DNA of 64,000 nucleotides from Pseudovirgaria hyperparasitica (taxonomy: Eukaryota > Ascomycota > Dothideomycetes > Acrospermales > Acrospermaceae), in contig NW_022985566.1 of NCBI RefSeq assembly GCF_010093815.1, positions 138,884-202,883 on the forward strand. The letters are read 5' to 3'. Made by a program: the position numbers and the translations under genes. Shown one piece after another: positions 45,657-56,391 of the stretch. The notes below the pieces were generated by a model that was not told where the DNA came from, searched no databases, and saw nothing but the letters and a program-made list of their open reading frames with translations. How positions within the stretch are numbered: position 1 is the stretch's first letter; each line of letters opens with the position of its first letter.

Positions 45657-48600
45657 GGCTTCTCGAAGATCTGTGCTGGTGACAGTTGGTCAATTGGTTT
45701 TCGACACTAATTCACCCAGAAGTTTCCCTAGCTATAGAGGGGCATCGGCATTATTCTAACGCACGGAGGGTCCCCCGCACGACGCAAGGCTCTACTATGC
45801 CGTAAATTTCCGATAATTACTCCGTAGAGCAGCACGAGTGATTGCATGCAGACCAACATTCTCCCTTGCAGTGTTGATGTATTGCTACTCAGAGTCCACG
45901 AATATGCTCAGGCCTCAAGACATTTTCAGCAATCATTGAGCGAGACGCGTACAGTCAACGCGTGGTAGACAACAAACAAGACGTGTGCAGCGTGTTCGGA
46001 GGGGATAACACGCGGGATGAGGTGGACGATGTGATTATGGAGTATAGGCGAAGGATGCGGGCGTTGCATCGTCTCTTCCAGCGATGCTCACCGCTTTTTC
46101 TTGTTCCTTCGCTGGTTGGGTCGAGCGAAGGTTACGGCTCAGATAGTCTACCAGACTGGCAGTGAATGAAATGTGGTCTGAATCTCCATACAGCCGGAAT
46201 GCATAGGCTGCACATGTGGTGCGTCCTGCGTGTAGCAAGCATTGTGCCGACAAGGGATAGATATATCGTCGGTCTCAACCTCACGTGCACGACAAGACAA
46301 CAAGGCAAATCTCACTACATCATGTCAAATCGTTGCCTTCTCAGGTGGTCAGCAGTCTCAGATATATTGTAACCACATCACGAGAACCTGAAAATGGGAC
46401 TTGACCAGTGGCTTTGACCTTCAGTCCTACTAACGACTAATGATCTTCAGGTGTGATAGTCAGTCTCTCTAGCGCCCGTAACGTGCTGCGCGCGCGAAGA
46501 CGCAATTTTGATGCCGCACCGTAGTGTATACTATGTACCCGTACACCAACACACATCTGACTTTCAACACAAAAGTGACCTCCCGTGTTGCGTCTTCCCC
46601 ACCAACTGCAAGCCATTGGCTCAGCCGCCTAGCATGCCAGCATTACAAGCCTCTTCCCTGGCATGCAGGCCGCCTGTCCAAGGAGAGGCGAATCGCTTGC
46701 AGATGAGACCCGAGGTAGACGCGATACCTTGGCCGTTGACTGCTCGTTGCTGCACATCAATTGTGTTGCTGACACGAACGAACCCTGCCGACCTAGCAGC
46801 TTTCATGAAGGCTGACACCAGCAGCAGCAGCATCAAAGACCATGACGGTGTCCATCTCCAGCCAATGCGTGCCATCATGAGCCTTCCGGCTACTCGTACT
46901 CCTATGCACTATGTACGGGATGCTGTGCTGACAAGATTCGGCCATTGCTATGCCCATCAACACGGAAGAGGATGGCCGAATTATCAATCCCAAAGCGATC
47001 ATCTGGCCGAATCCAACCCAGCGATCGCTCAAGGGGTTCTACAGATTCGCGGAGGAATAACTGCGTTCAAACATTTTTGCATCTGCATCTGATACATAAT
47101 TGCCAGGAATGCCCTGGGCCGTCCGCATGTCATGACCCGGCCGAAAGGTATCGATGCGGTCAATGGCTTGACCCCTCATTCGTCAGGTTGTTTTGCATCG
47201 ACAACAACAACAATTATGTCAATAATCACCACAATTGATGAGAATACTCCACGGTCTTGTACCAACTACATCTACAATCGTCAGACTACTATGAGGACGT
47301 GTTTCATCACTGCTCCTGCTCGTTACTGCAAGTTTTGCACAGGCGCTCTCGATGCCATGTTCCTCCTGCGACTCATGCGTCAACTAGCAGCCGTTGGTCG
47401 TCGCCCGTTCCTACAAGGCGCATATTGCCAGCTCATTCGTGCATGACTGGGGTACGACAACACGACAACTCGTGGGTACCACCAGGCCCAGTTCTTCCTT
47501 CATCAATCTTTTTGGTCTTCATTGGCCTCCTCGTGCTGTCGCTGCTCTAGTCGGCGTTAGAATAACACCATCTTCTCGGTGTGTTGTTATACCTGATCAA
47601 CCGAAGCGTAGTGATACGCTCAAGCTCGCTGGAAGCCACCGTCGAACCTACTGCACCAACATCACGGCTGCGTGTCAAGATACTCACCAGTAGTCTCGAG
47701 CTTAGGCGCGATGCCCGCCTCCTCGCTACCGCATCGGGCAAGGCTGCTGGCATTTGATGCGTCCAACATGGAGACATGCCCGTCTCCACGGACGCTCTCG
47801 CCAGTTTCGCTATGGTCTTGCCGCCGGACTACCAAAATAAACAAAGCCTCTGTTTCTCCATCTGACAAGCGTATCCAAGATCTTGAGTGCGTTCCGTGAG
47901 TCCGGGGGACGGCTCAAGATCTTGAATTGCTTTGCTTCCTTCGGCGTTGCCCTCTCAGCAATACCGCAGCATTAGCGGATTTGCGAGAGTACCGCTGGGA
48001 TAGACATCGTACGCATGGTCCCGTTAAGGCTGAGGAACTCTATGAATGTCTCCGGTGCTCCGGGGTTCCGGTCAACGTGAATCTCATGTGTACAGCTTTG
48101 CCCCAACCTTCCATATCAGTATCAGTATCAGTCTGTGCGAGCCGCCGATCACAAACGTCAAAAAAAAATTCACAGAGCTTTGACGTACCTACGGCTCGAG
48201 ACTCGCAGGGTCCAATCCCGATCAGCGGTCGTTGAATCGCGCTATTGCTGCATAGTAGTGGCGAACCGAGGGTTATGGGGTGCCCTCGAGGAGGGGCTAC
48301 CGGTGAACTTTTGTGCTCGTTCGAAATGTCTATCAAAGTAGCTGACATTCTGGAACACACTCCGCTTTTACTGGTAAAGCGAGACGCCAACACATCAATA
48401 ATGGGTCTCAACTCCAGAGCCTCAATCACGCCTGCAGATTATTCATTTCTCACAGCCAATACTATACAATCTTGCTACTGGCGGTCGAGATGTGGACGCA
48501 TATCCAGGCATGCCTGCTCCGCTCGCTTTTGTCCCATTAAATTACACTCCGTCTCCCACTCGGAGGGAGTAAGATATCCTACCTCCACCCATTCCTTCTT

Positions 48601-49183
48601 CTGCAGGCCACCTCACTCCCTTGCTGTCGACCTCTTAGACAACACTTCGCCAGCAGACACGACAACTGTCACTTCTAACATTAACACATTGTCAAGCCTC
48701 CCCACACGCATCTCTCGGGGTACAGCAGGAGCCTCGCTTGTGAGTGGTCCGTCACCCTCGTCCGAATCGACCGCACAGTGTTTGGGCAGGCCAGAACTCG
48801 AGAAAGACATCCGAATTCGGCCATTGAAGGGAATTTTCAAGCCATTGAGAAAAGAAAAAAAAGTGTTGCCACTGTAATCTGTTGTAACCAGAGGCCCATT
48901 GAAGATGTTCTACCACATCTACCTTACTGGTAAGACATTCAGATACTCGTTTGACTGCATTCGTGCTTGGTACCATAGCCTTGGAAAGTCTGCAACGATT
49001 GTCGTGTTGTATTTCATGGGGCTCGATGCCTTGTACAGATCACGTCGACTGGGGGCTTAGTGCTGAAATGCCGAGTCTGACATGAACTACATCTGCAGAT
49101 GGGCCACGTTGTTATTCATTGTTGGCGTCATGTCCACCTCTGTGCATATCCATAATCCAATTGGCTGATACATAACACTATAG
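45657..49183. other. Long gene-poor stretch
   Basis: About 3.5 kb with many short overlapping frames and no recognised family. The longest are plus-strand frames of 194 codons (46,508-47,092) and 210 codons (48,245-48,877). Both have irregular composition without domain-like pattern. The 3' end (about 48,880-49,183) must contain upstream exon(s) or promoter of the dsRNA-binding-like gene. A 5'-splice-like GGTAAGAC occurs at 48,927-48,934 but cannot be tied to a frame. Confidence 0.45.
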
Positions 49184-49665
49184 GTCTTTGCCAACGTCGT
49201 CACTGGCCAGAACCCTCCTATGATTCCTACCGAACTCGTCGAGGTTATTACGGCTGCACCGTTCGCGTCAACAACCGAGAGTACACCACCGATGAGGACT
49301 ACGAGACGGACGATCTGGCACGCAATGCTGCAGCTACCCGCGCCTACATGATATGCCGTAACTTCTCCGTCAACGATGGCATGTATCCCGGTCAGCGTCA
49401 GGGCCAGGGCGGCATCGTCCAGGGGCTTCCTGTTGCTATTGGCACCGGCCGCCGTAACACCCAGTCGTCGATCAACGACTCCGATAGTGGCAGCACTGGG
49501 AGTGGCGGCAGCAGCCCTCGAGGCAGTGACTCTGGATTGCCGCAGACGCATAGCCGACACACGAGCAAATCCTCGGTCGAGACTTGCTATTGCGGCCGCG
49601 GACATGTCCGCGCCTATGAGAGATGCCAGCGTTGTCTCCAGGAGTGCGGCTGGGCCCAGGCATAG
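49184..49665 (+). CDS. dsRNA-binding-motif-like protein, 5' exon(s) unresolved
   Basis: A plus-strand frame from a TATAG acceptor at 49,181-49,183 to the stop at 49,663-49,665 gives about 160 residues. The first part reads QRRHWPEPSYDSYRTRRGYY then CTVRVNNREYTTDEDYETDDLARNAAATRAYMICRNF. This has the pattern of a double-stranded-RNA-binding motif: a sheet ending in CTV-V, and an A-rich last helix. A Gly/Gln/Ser-rich linker and a Cys-containing tail (CYCGRGHVRAYERCQRCLQECGW), perhaps a small metal-binding knuckle, follow. The exon starts with the last two bases of a codon, so an upstream exon carrying the first helix of the motif is required; it was not found convincingly in 48,900-49,180. The assignment rests on pattern, not a search. 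The role, probably RNA binding, is inferred. Confidence 0.6.
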
Positions 49666-51853
49666 ATGACCTCTCTGATCCAGTCCCTCGGTAATGGATC
49701 AATTGCATCACGCAACGGTACCATTCACAGAAGCTAAATTTCCCCTCATACGAAAGACACCAGAGCCCAAGCTCAAACTCTACCCTTTACGATCTTGTAT
49801 TTAAAGCTACGACTGAACGACTTGCTTTGACGACCATGCATCTGATCCGGACGGCAATATCACCGCCCGGACTAACGACACGACTTTTATGAACGACTGA
49901 CGACCACCAAATTCAACGACTGGGACTGGCTATCTGCATTCCCGCGTTATATACATCAGACTGCATCCAAATCACGAATCTCTCTTTCCTCATAAGACGA
50001 TTTTTCTTTCTTCCTCTCACGACTCACGTCTTGACGAATCTTGTTTCCTCTCTCTGGACGTCTTTATGACGAACATGACGATGATGACAAAGGGCGGTAT
50101 TTTCAGCGCATTTTTTATCATTTCTTGACAAGCGTTCAGCGACATCTTTATACATGAGCATCCAATCGCACAACCCTGAAGATGCTCGGGAGGGGTATTC
50201 TGTGCACCTTCACTTTATATTGTAACGACTTAATGAAACTCATGTTTTTGCTCCTGCAGATGTGTATGCGTTCTGTGATACTCATGTTATAGCGATAGAC
50301 TGTCGTCATCCCACTACAACTGGCGTACAGGACTGACCCGATCACGAGACATTAGATCTTCGTTTCCTCTTACAACGGATCGTCCATACACTTCGGGGCC
50401 TCACAGAATCGATATACCTCAGCCATCCCCCCTTTCCACACACACAAAGCTGATACTGATCCCCCGTTACCAGATATCCCTTCTCACTCAGATGTTCCCC
50501 GAATTCGTCCCCCATCCATCACCTCACATCTTGCTACGCGCCCCCTTCCCCCTCGACTCAACCCTCGAACCCACAAGGCAACCGACAATCCCGGGAAAAT
50601 CTCAGCCCTGTGGACGCACGTGCGCGCGCCGGCACATCATCGTTTCGAGCATGAGAGGCCGAACGAATCAGGACTGCAAAACGCGTTCTGCAGCTCTCAT
50701 TGGCCCGAGCTTATTTGGACGGTGGGTGGGTTGCAAAAGATGGCGATGGCAACGTCTTCTTTCTCTCTATCTTGCTTTCACGCCGTGGGCTCGAGAGAAG
50801 ACATGGCTCGAGGTCCTGCTGTGAGCGCGGCGTAGTATTGTGAAGTCGTGAAGACAAGCTCGATTTGGCAATGCACTTGAGTGTGCCATGTCCTTGCCTC
50901 AGGCAACACCTACCTCTTTCTCCCTTACCACGGTCATACACATGGCATGTCTCTATGTTTCATGATCTTGTATATCATCTACCCGCTTCTCTATCTCCTC
51001 GAACCTCGAACCTCACACCTCAAACGCCAAAGCAACGCAAAAACCGCCCTTCACTACCACCACGCGCACGCACACAACACATATACGCGCATTCAAGCGC
51101 GCGGAACACGCCGGACCGACAATTCCACGGAACATCATCGCGCTAGGGCATGCTGGGAGAATAAGTATGGTATAGTGAAAGAAAAAAGAAACAAGAATCG
51201 AGCCACATCGATGCGTAGGTTACCAAGTAGCATGACGGATAATCGCGCTTGAGCGAGTTCCATGGAACTGGGGGCAGGAGGGGGGAAAGAACGAATCGAG
51301 CGAGCGATGGAGATCCGGTTTTGGGGAAATTTCTGGGTATAAATACGGGGGTGTTCGCCTGCATTTCTTGGGTTGTGCTTTTGTTTATTTTCATTCATAC
51401 ATTTATACCTACATACACGGACTCACACGCATACATATATATATATATATATATACGCTTTTACTTGCTTGAGTTTTGACACTTATACTTACGCTTCCAC
51501 TCCACTCGCACATGCTCACTACAACTCTGTACCTACCTCGTACGTTAGTCCACAACAGCAGCAAGCAGAGCACTTTCGACTAACGTCAGACCTAGTCTTT
51601 CCACAGTTTGAAGCTTCACCCGGGCAGGCCTCCCTACACAACCTAACATCAACACTTTGAGCCTTTGAGACATTGGACCCATTCACACTCTTTATCCATT
51701 CGCGTAAGTCTTCTCCTCTAAAAACAAACAGCCCATCAGCCCAATCCACAGCCCGACTAACCTCAAAAACAGTCTATCCAACAGAGCATTTCAAAAGTTT
51801 TCTTCCCCGACACACACACACGCACACACCTACACGCACAAACGGCATACAAA
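49666..51853. other. Intergenic, no supported gene
   Basis: About 2.2 kb. The 5' part (49,666-50,400) is TC/GAC-rich and likely 3' UTR. The rest leads up to the small membrane-protein gene at 51,854. TATATA repeats lie at 51,436-51,454. A possible 5'-UTR intron (donor CGTAAGTC near 51,706, acceptor CCAACAG near 51,784) precedes the start. The short frames are not convincing. Confidence 0.5.
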
Positions 51854-52057
51854 ATGCCCTTCAGACTCGACAACTCGAGCAAAATCACTCTTTTCGTCCT
51901 TTTCTGCGGCCTGTGCGTCATACTGGTCTTTTTCTTCATCTTATATCTGGTGAAGGTCAGGGAGAGGATGCTTGGTACCGGGGACGCCGAGGCCTCATCC
52001 GAGGTTTCCGAGGTCGACTCGGAGGACCAGCGGAGCATCGATTCGTTGGACAGCTGA
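51854..52057 (+). CDS. Small single-pass membrane protein, 67 residues
   Basis: A short frame starting in good context (ACAAAATGCC) after a CA-rich leader. It encodes a charged N-terminus, one strongly hydrophobic helix (residues about 10-35, ITLFVLFCGLCVILVFFFIL), a short basic stop-transfer (VKVRERM) and a Ser/Glu/Asp-rich acidic tail. No family is recognised. Topology suggests a tail facing the cytosol with possible phosphorylation sites. The frame is intact and typical of small fungal membrane proteins, but expression is not proven. It lies 0.6 kb upstream of another single-pass protein gene on the same strand. Confidence 0.6.
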   Translation: MPFRLDNSSKITLFVLFCGLCVILVFFFILYLVKVRERMLGTGDAEASSEVSEVDSEDQRSIDSLDS

Positions 52058-52681
52058 ATTGGGTGTGGGCTGGAGGATAATTTCTTTTGTGCGGCATGCA
52101 TTTTTTGGTGTTTTTGGAGGGCTGGATAGGCGGTGTTTAGTGTACCAGTTTTGCAGACGATAGGAATCCATAGGATATCAATGTGAACGTACCAGGATAT
52201 CAGACCAGAGTGTAGTGAGATCCGGGTGTGCATGGAACCTGTTTCTGGTGTAGCCAATAGAGCTTCTTGCGGTTCTTTGATGCGTAGCAAGCGCAGTTTA
52301 GTGATGATTCTGACGCATGGGAAGAATAATACCACAGCTGTATGTATAAATTGCCATCGAAAGGCCCCAGGTCTCCTGTTCCTAGGTGATACACGCTACT
52401 AAAAATTGATAGACATCAGACATTCACGGTGATTTTTTGGCGTTCCAGCCCTGCAACCCTACTCTCCAGAGCTCACTAACTTCGAATCCTCCTTAGAAGG
52501 CATTGCAACGACGCATAGCCTGTCACCAGGACTCTTCACCGGACTCAGAAGAAGGACCAGCCCTTGTAAGGCCATCTCGAAAGTAAGCACCCACATCTAG
52601 TAACACTACCGGCAGAACTGATCTCTGAAGTAAAGCTCGCACCTCACCCTACGCACAAGCTACAGTGGGCATAATCGATTC
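52058..52681. other. Intergenic region between the two small membrane-protein genes
   Basis: 624 bp of 3' flank and promoter. No gene or repeat seen. Confidence 0.5.
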
Positions 52682-53125
52682 ATGGACGGCCCTGGTACAA
52701 TGACAGTGGTTGACTACAAATACGTCCCTGTCAAAGTCAAAGCACAAATAGACATAGATAGTGCCGTAAAATGGTCTGCTCCTGCAATATTTGTATTGCT
52801 CATATTCATTGCATGGACTTTGAAGAAGACATGCAGGACAAATAAGATGCTGAGATCGATGAGACAACAACGCGCTCAGTTTGACGCCGAGATGCAGGAG
52901 CATGAGCAATACGAAGCACTCGTAGCAGAACGAGCGCGCAGCGAAGAGTTACCAAGAGTGCCAGCGCCAGCATACACGGTGACTGACGAAGATATTGAGC
53001 CGTACATGGACGCGACAAGAAGTTGGCCGAGCTTCGAGCCACCGCCAGCGTATGGACGAGAGGAGTTTCTGGGTGAGAGAGTCTGGTATGGCATTGTGAA
53101 TCGCTCTCATAGTACGAGCAGATAA
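52682..53125 (+). CDS. Single-pass membrane protein with PPxY-type motif
   Basis: An uninterrupted frame of 147 residues. After a short N-terminal part there is one hydrophobic helix (about 32-46, APAIFVLLIFIAWTL). It is followed by a basic anchor and an amphipathic Gln/Glu/Arg-rich segment likely to form a coiled coil (about 60-88). The tail has two Pro/Tyr motifs, PAPAY and FEPPPAYG. PPxY motifs are known to bind WW domains of Nedd4/Rsp5 ubiquitin ligases in adaptor proteins, so a membrane adaptor role is a reasonable guess. No named family is recognised. The start is the first ATG of the frame; a Met six residues on is an alternative. Confidence 0.6.
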   Translation: MDGPGTMTVVDYKYVPVKVKAQIDIDSAVKWSAPAIFVLLIFIAWTLKKTCRTNKMLRSMRQQRAQFDAEMQEHEQYEALVAERARSEELPRVPAPAYTVTDEDIEPYMDATRSWPSFEPPPAYGREEFLGERVWYGIVNRSHSTSR

Positions 53126-54367
53126 CCGATGGCGAGCTTGGGTGCGGACGGCGTTTCGTATTTCGAGCCTGTAGATTGACAACAAGTCTGTTCCATAGAT
53201 GTCTCTTAAAATTATGATTCTTGTCGTTCTAGAGACATTGGTGTCTAGTGATCTCGCATTAGCGATTACGAAGTCACTATTCTTCTGTCAATATGGCCAT
53301 TAGGATAGCCTCACAGAAACACATAAATGTATAGTCCAAAACGGTCGAGGCGGTTGTTGTTGGGAGTACGACCACTGCCTAGGTAAATTGTCAAAGCCAA
53401 GCCACTGGCAGGGGCCATACATCATTTCCTAAAGCGGCCCCTAGGGTTGTCGGTTGCACTATAGGAGATAAACGAGTGGAGATGGCTTGTGTGGCTGCAT
53501 GACGGCGGACCACTGGTTGTCTGCTGCGACACAATGTCAGTTGCGTGCTTATATGTCTGTTGTTGTCCAACATAGAGGAGAGTTGAAAGCTGTGGCCCTT
53601 CATTCCCCCCAAACCAAAGCCATAGTCTCTGCTGACTGCTAAGAACTGCTGTAATGTATGATTGGTGATGTGATGGACGGCCATAGGTAGCTTCAGGAAC
53701 GTCAGCCGCCGTGAAGCTCGGTATCTCGTGACAGAGGCGCGGAGGAGGGTTGACTAAATGATCAGTGATGGGGCTCGATATGAAACGAGGCGACTGTTTT
53801 GAGAAATGAGAAATGAAGAGCAAGGGGGGTTCTAGAAGAGCGTACGCAAGCTGGAAGTGGGAGAAGACAGGGAACGATGGAGGAAGAAGGCGAACTATTC
53901 GTTCACGCGGCCAGCAGTGCGGGGACGTGTGAAGGGTCTGTAGGGGGGCTCGGCAGGTGGAAAGGCAGCGCCGGCGCAGGGCAGGGTCACGCTCACTGGG
54001 CACTGGCAACTGGCTCTGGTACTGGCACCGTTACTGGCACCGTTACTGGCAAAAAAGAAAGGGGCCGAGCTGCCACATCCCATTCTTATTAGCGGATTGG
54101 ATCGGATTAGAGTGAGAAAGAGAGGATCGTGACTTTTCTTCCTGGCTGCTTAATAGTCCTGGCCAATTCACACCGCCCTCGCTCTGTCACTCTGTCCTCT
54201 ACTCTATTCTCCTTCCACTCACTCAGCTTTACCTGTCTCTTCTCCAACCCACGCCAGTTCCATTGCGACAATCCACTCCATCTCTCCAGCTTCTCCATTT
54301 TCGTCTCTACCAGCTTCATAGCCACCTCTTTCCCCCCACAAGCCAGCTTCTCACCGAAACCGCAATC
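53126..54367. other. Intergenic: promoter of the GDP-mannose pyrophosphorylase gene
   Basis: About 1.2 kb. A minus-strand frame of 195 codons (53,422-54,009) shows no family features and is not called. A short tandem (GGCACCGTTACT-like, 12 bp, near 54,020-54,050) and a CT-rich leader (54,160-54,360) precede the start codon at 54,368, as in highly expressed fungal genes. Confidence 0.55.
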
Positions 54368-55732
54368 ATGAAAGGTGTGTCGTTGCAACAGCTCTATCCA
54401 GCCGTGTAGTCACATGCTGACATAGTCGCCTATTAGCTCTTATTCTCGTTGGAGGGTTTGGCACCCGTCTTCGACCTCTCGTACGCCTCTTATACCCCGC
54501 CGTACCTCTGTTGACGTATACAAGACGGTGCTCACTGCGGACTCGCCGATTGACAACATGATAGACTCTCACGCTTCCGAAGCCGTTGGTGGAGTTTGCC
54601 AACAAGCCTATGATCTACCATCAGGTCAAAGCACTCGCCGCCGCGGGCGTCACAGACATTGTGCTCGCAGTAAACTACAGACCAGAAATCATGACCGAGG
54701 CACTGCAAAAGGTTCGTAGCGCGACAATGAGAATACGCTCGCGCTCTAGCTCAACACGAACCTGACCAATTGCAACAGTATGAGAAAGAGTTTAATGTTA
54801 GAATTGAATTCTCTGTCGAGACCGAGCCCCTGGGCACCGCTGGGCCTCTCAAGCTTGCTGAGAAGATTCTAGGCAAGGACGACACGCCTTTCTTCGTCCT
54901 CAACTCGGATGTCATCTGTGAATACCCATTCAACGAGCTAGCAGAGTTCCACAGACAACACGGGCAGGAGGGTACAATCATCGTTACCAAGGTGGAAGAG
55001 CCTTCGAAATACGGTGTCATTGTGCACAAGCATGACCACCCTTCGCGCATTGATCGCTTTGTGGAGAAGCCAATTGAATTCGTAGGCAACCGCATTAACG
55101 CCGGTATCTACATCTTCAACCCCTCCGTGCTTAAGCGCATCGAGCTTCGCCCAACCTCGATCGAACAAGAGACCTTCCCCGCCATCTGCAAGGACGGACA
55201 GCTCCACTCCTTTGACCTAGAAGGCTTTTGGATGGATGTTGGACAGCCCAAGGACTTTCTGGCTGGAACTTGCTTATACCTCTCATCGCTAACCAAGAAG
55301 AACTCCAAAGAACTTACTCCTGTGTCGGAGCCCTTCGTATATGGTGGTAACGTTCTCATGGACCCTTCCGCAAAGGTCGGCAAGAACTGTCGTATTGGCC
55401 CTAATGTGACGATTGGGCCCAATGTAGTGATTGGAGATGGCGTTCGTCTCCAGCGGTGTGTGTTGCTATCGGGTAGCAAGGTCAAAGACCACGCTTGGGT
55501 TAAGTCAACTATAGTTGGCTGGAACAGCTCTGTTGGAAGGTGGGCTCGCTTGGAAAATGTGACTGTTTTAGGAGACGATGTCGCAATCGGGGACGAAGTC
55601 TACGTGAATGGTGGATCCATTCTTCCACACAAGACTATCAAGCAGAACGTTGACGGTGAGTGAAGGAGCTATTGCGCTGTTAGGGGATTAATAACTGACA
55701 TGCCACTCATAGTTCCCGCTATCATCATGTAA
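54368..55732 (+). CDS. MPG1: GDP-mannose pyrophosphorylase (mannose-1-phosphate guanyltransferase)
   Basis: Makes GDP-mannose from mannose-1-phosphate and GTP for protein glycosylation, GPI anchors and cell-wall mannan. Exons: 54,368-54,374, 54,437-54,480, 54,565-54,711, 54,779-55,655 and 55,713-55,732. Introns are 62, 84, 67 and 57 bp. The product is 364 residues, exactly the usual fungal length. The nucleotidyltransferase signature [10 protein letters not shown] sits at about 8-17. Also present are [11 protein letters not shown] (Asp at about 110), [11 protein letters not shown] (about 160) and [13 protein letters not shown]. The C-terminal left-handed beta-helix hexapeptides begin near 250 ([14 protein letters not shown]). 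The end is NVDVPAIIM. The first coding exon is only seven bases (ATGAAAG) and the last codes just VPAIIM. Every join is confirmed by conserved sequence. The gene is known as PSA1/VIG9 in yeast. Confidence 0.95.
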
Positions 55733-56391
55733 AAGAAAAAAAAAAACACCCTTCCCCCAATGACACAGCCTCTCGACTCCCGCCACGGCGCATCGTTCAA
55801 ACAGTTTTTAATACCCCAGCATATCAGTATTCGTGTATATCATTAGTTTCCGGATTTTAGGGTTATTCATGTTCTGGCTTTGGGTTAGTTAGGTGGGAAG
55901 AAAGGCTTTGCATGGGATCTTTGCAAGCAAAGCCATTCCTGGTTGTAGGCGAGTCGTCGAGAGAGACAAACACAAGGCTGGATATTGGCATCGTCAAGGT
56001 TTACTTGGAACGGGGCTCGGATTGCAGAAAGAAGATGGTTGTAGAAAAGTTAACATATGCTAGAGTCATAGATATATCGCCTGGCCGCGAGTGAGTAGAC
56101 ACCGGTTCATCTGGTACATAGTCGTCTTTGGAGAAATAAACCCCCGTCGGATTGCTTGATTGGCGCCACAGAAGGACAATGCACACATCTGTGGTGCAGA
56201 ACCTTTGACGTCATTTTGAACATTGTAAAACTTGACATAATCATCACAGGCATCATTGAACAAAAAAGCACTAGAAAGAGCCGACCTTTTGTGTGAATAT
56301 AATGTATATATATTGTGTACAAACGCGGTTGTGCAGACCCTGAGGCTGCATGCCTGCGGCGCAATGCATAAATGCACAAGACGGCGGAAAT
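55733..56391. other. Convergent 3' intergenic region
   Basis: 659 bp between the GDP-mannose pyrophosphorylase stop (+) and the permease stop (-), with an A-rich run just after 55,732. No gene seen. Confidence 0.6.

Noticed and set aside
46508-47092. 194-codon plus-strand frame
   Set aside because: No domain, and strongly overlapping frames on the other strand look equally random.
48245-48877. 210-codon plus-strand frame
   Set aside because: Ser/Thr/Arg-rich without pattern; could contain an upstream exon of the next gene but nothing links them.
53422-54009. 195-codon minus-strand frame
   Set aside because: Lies in the promoter region of the GDP-mannose pyrophosphorylase gene and has no family features.
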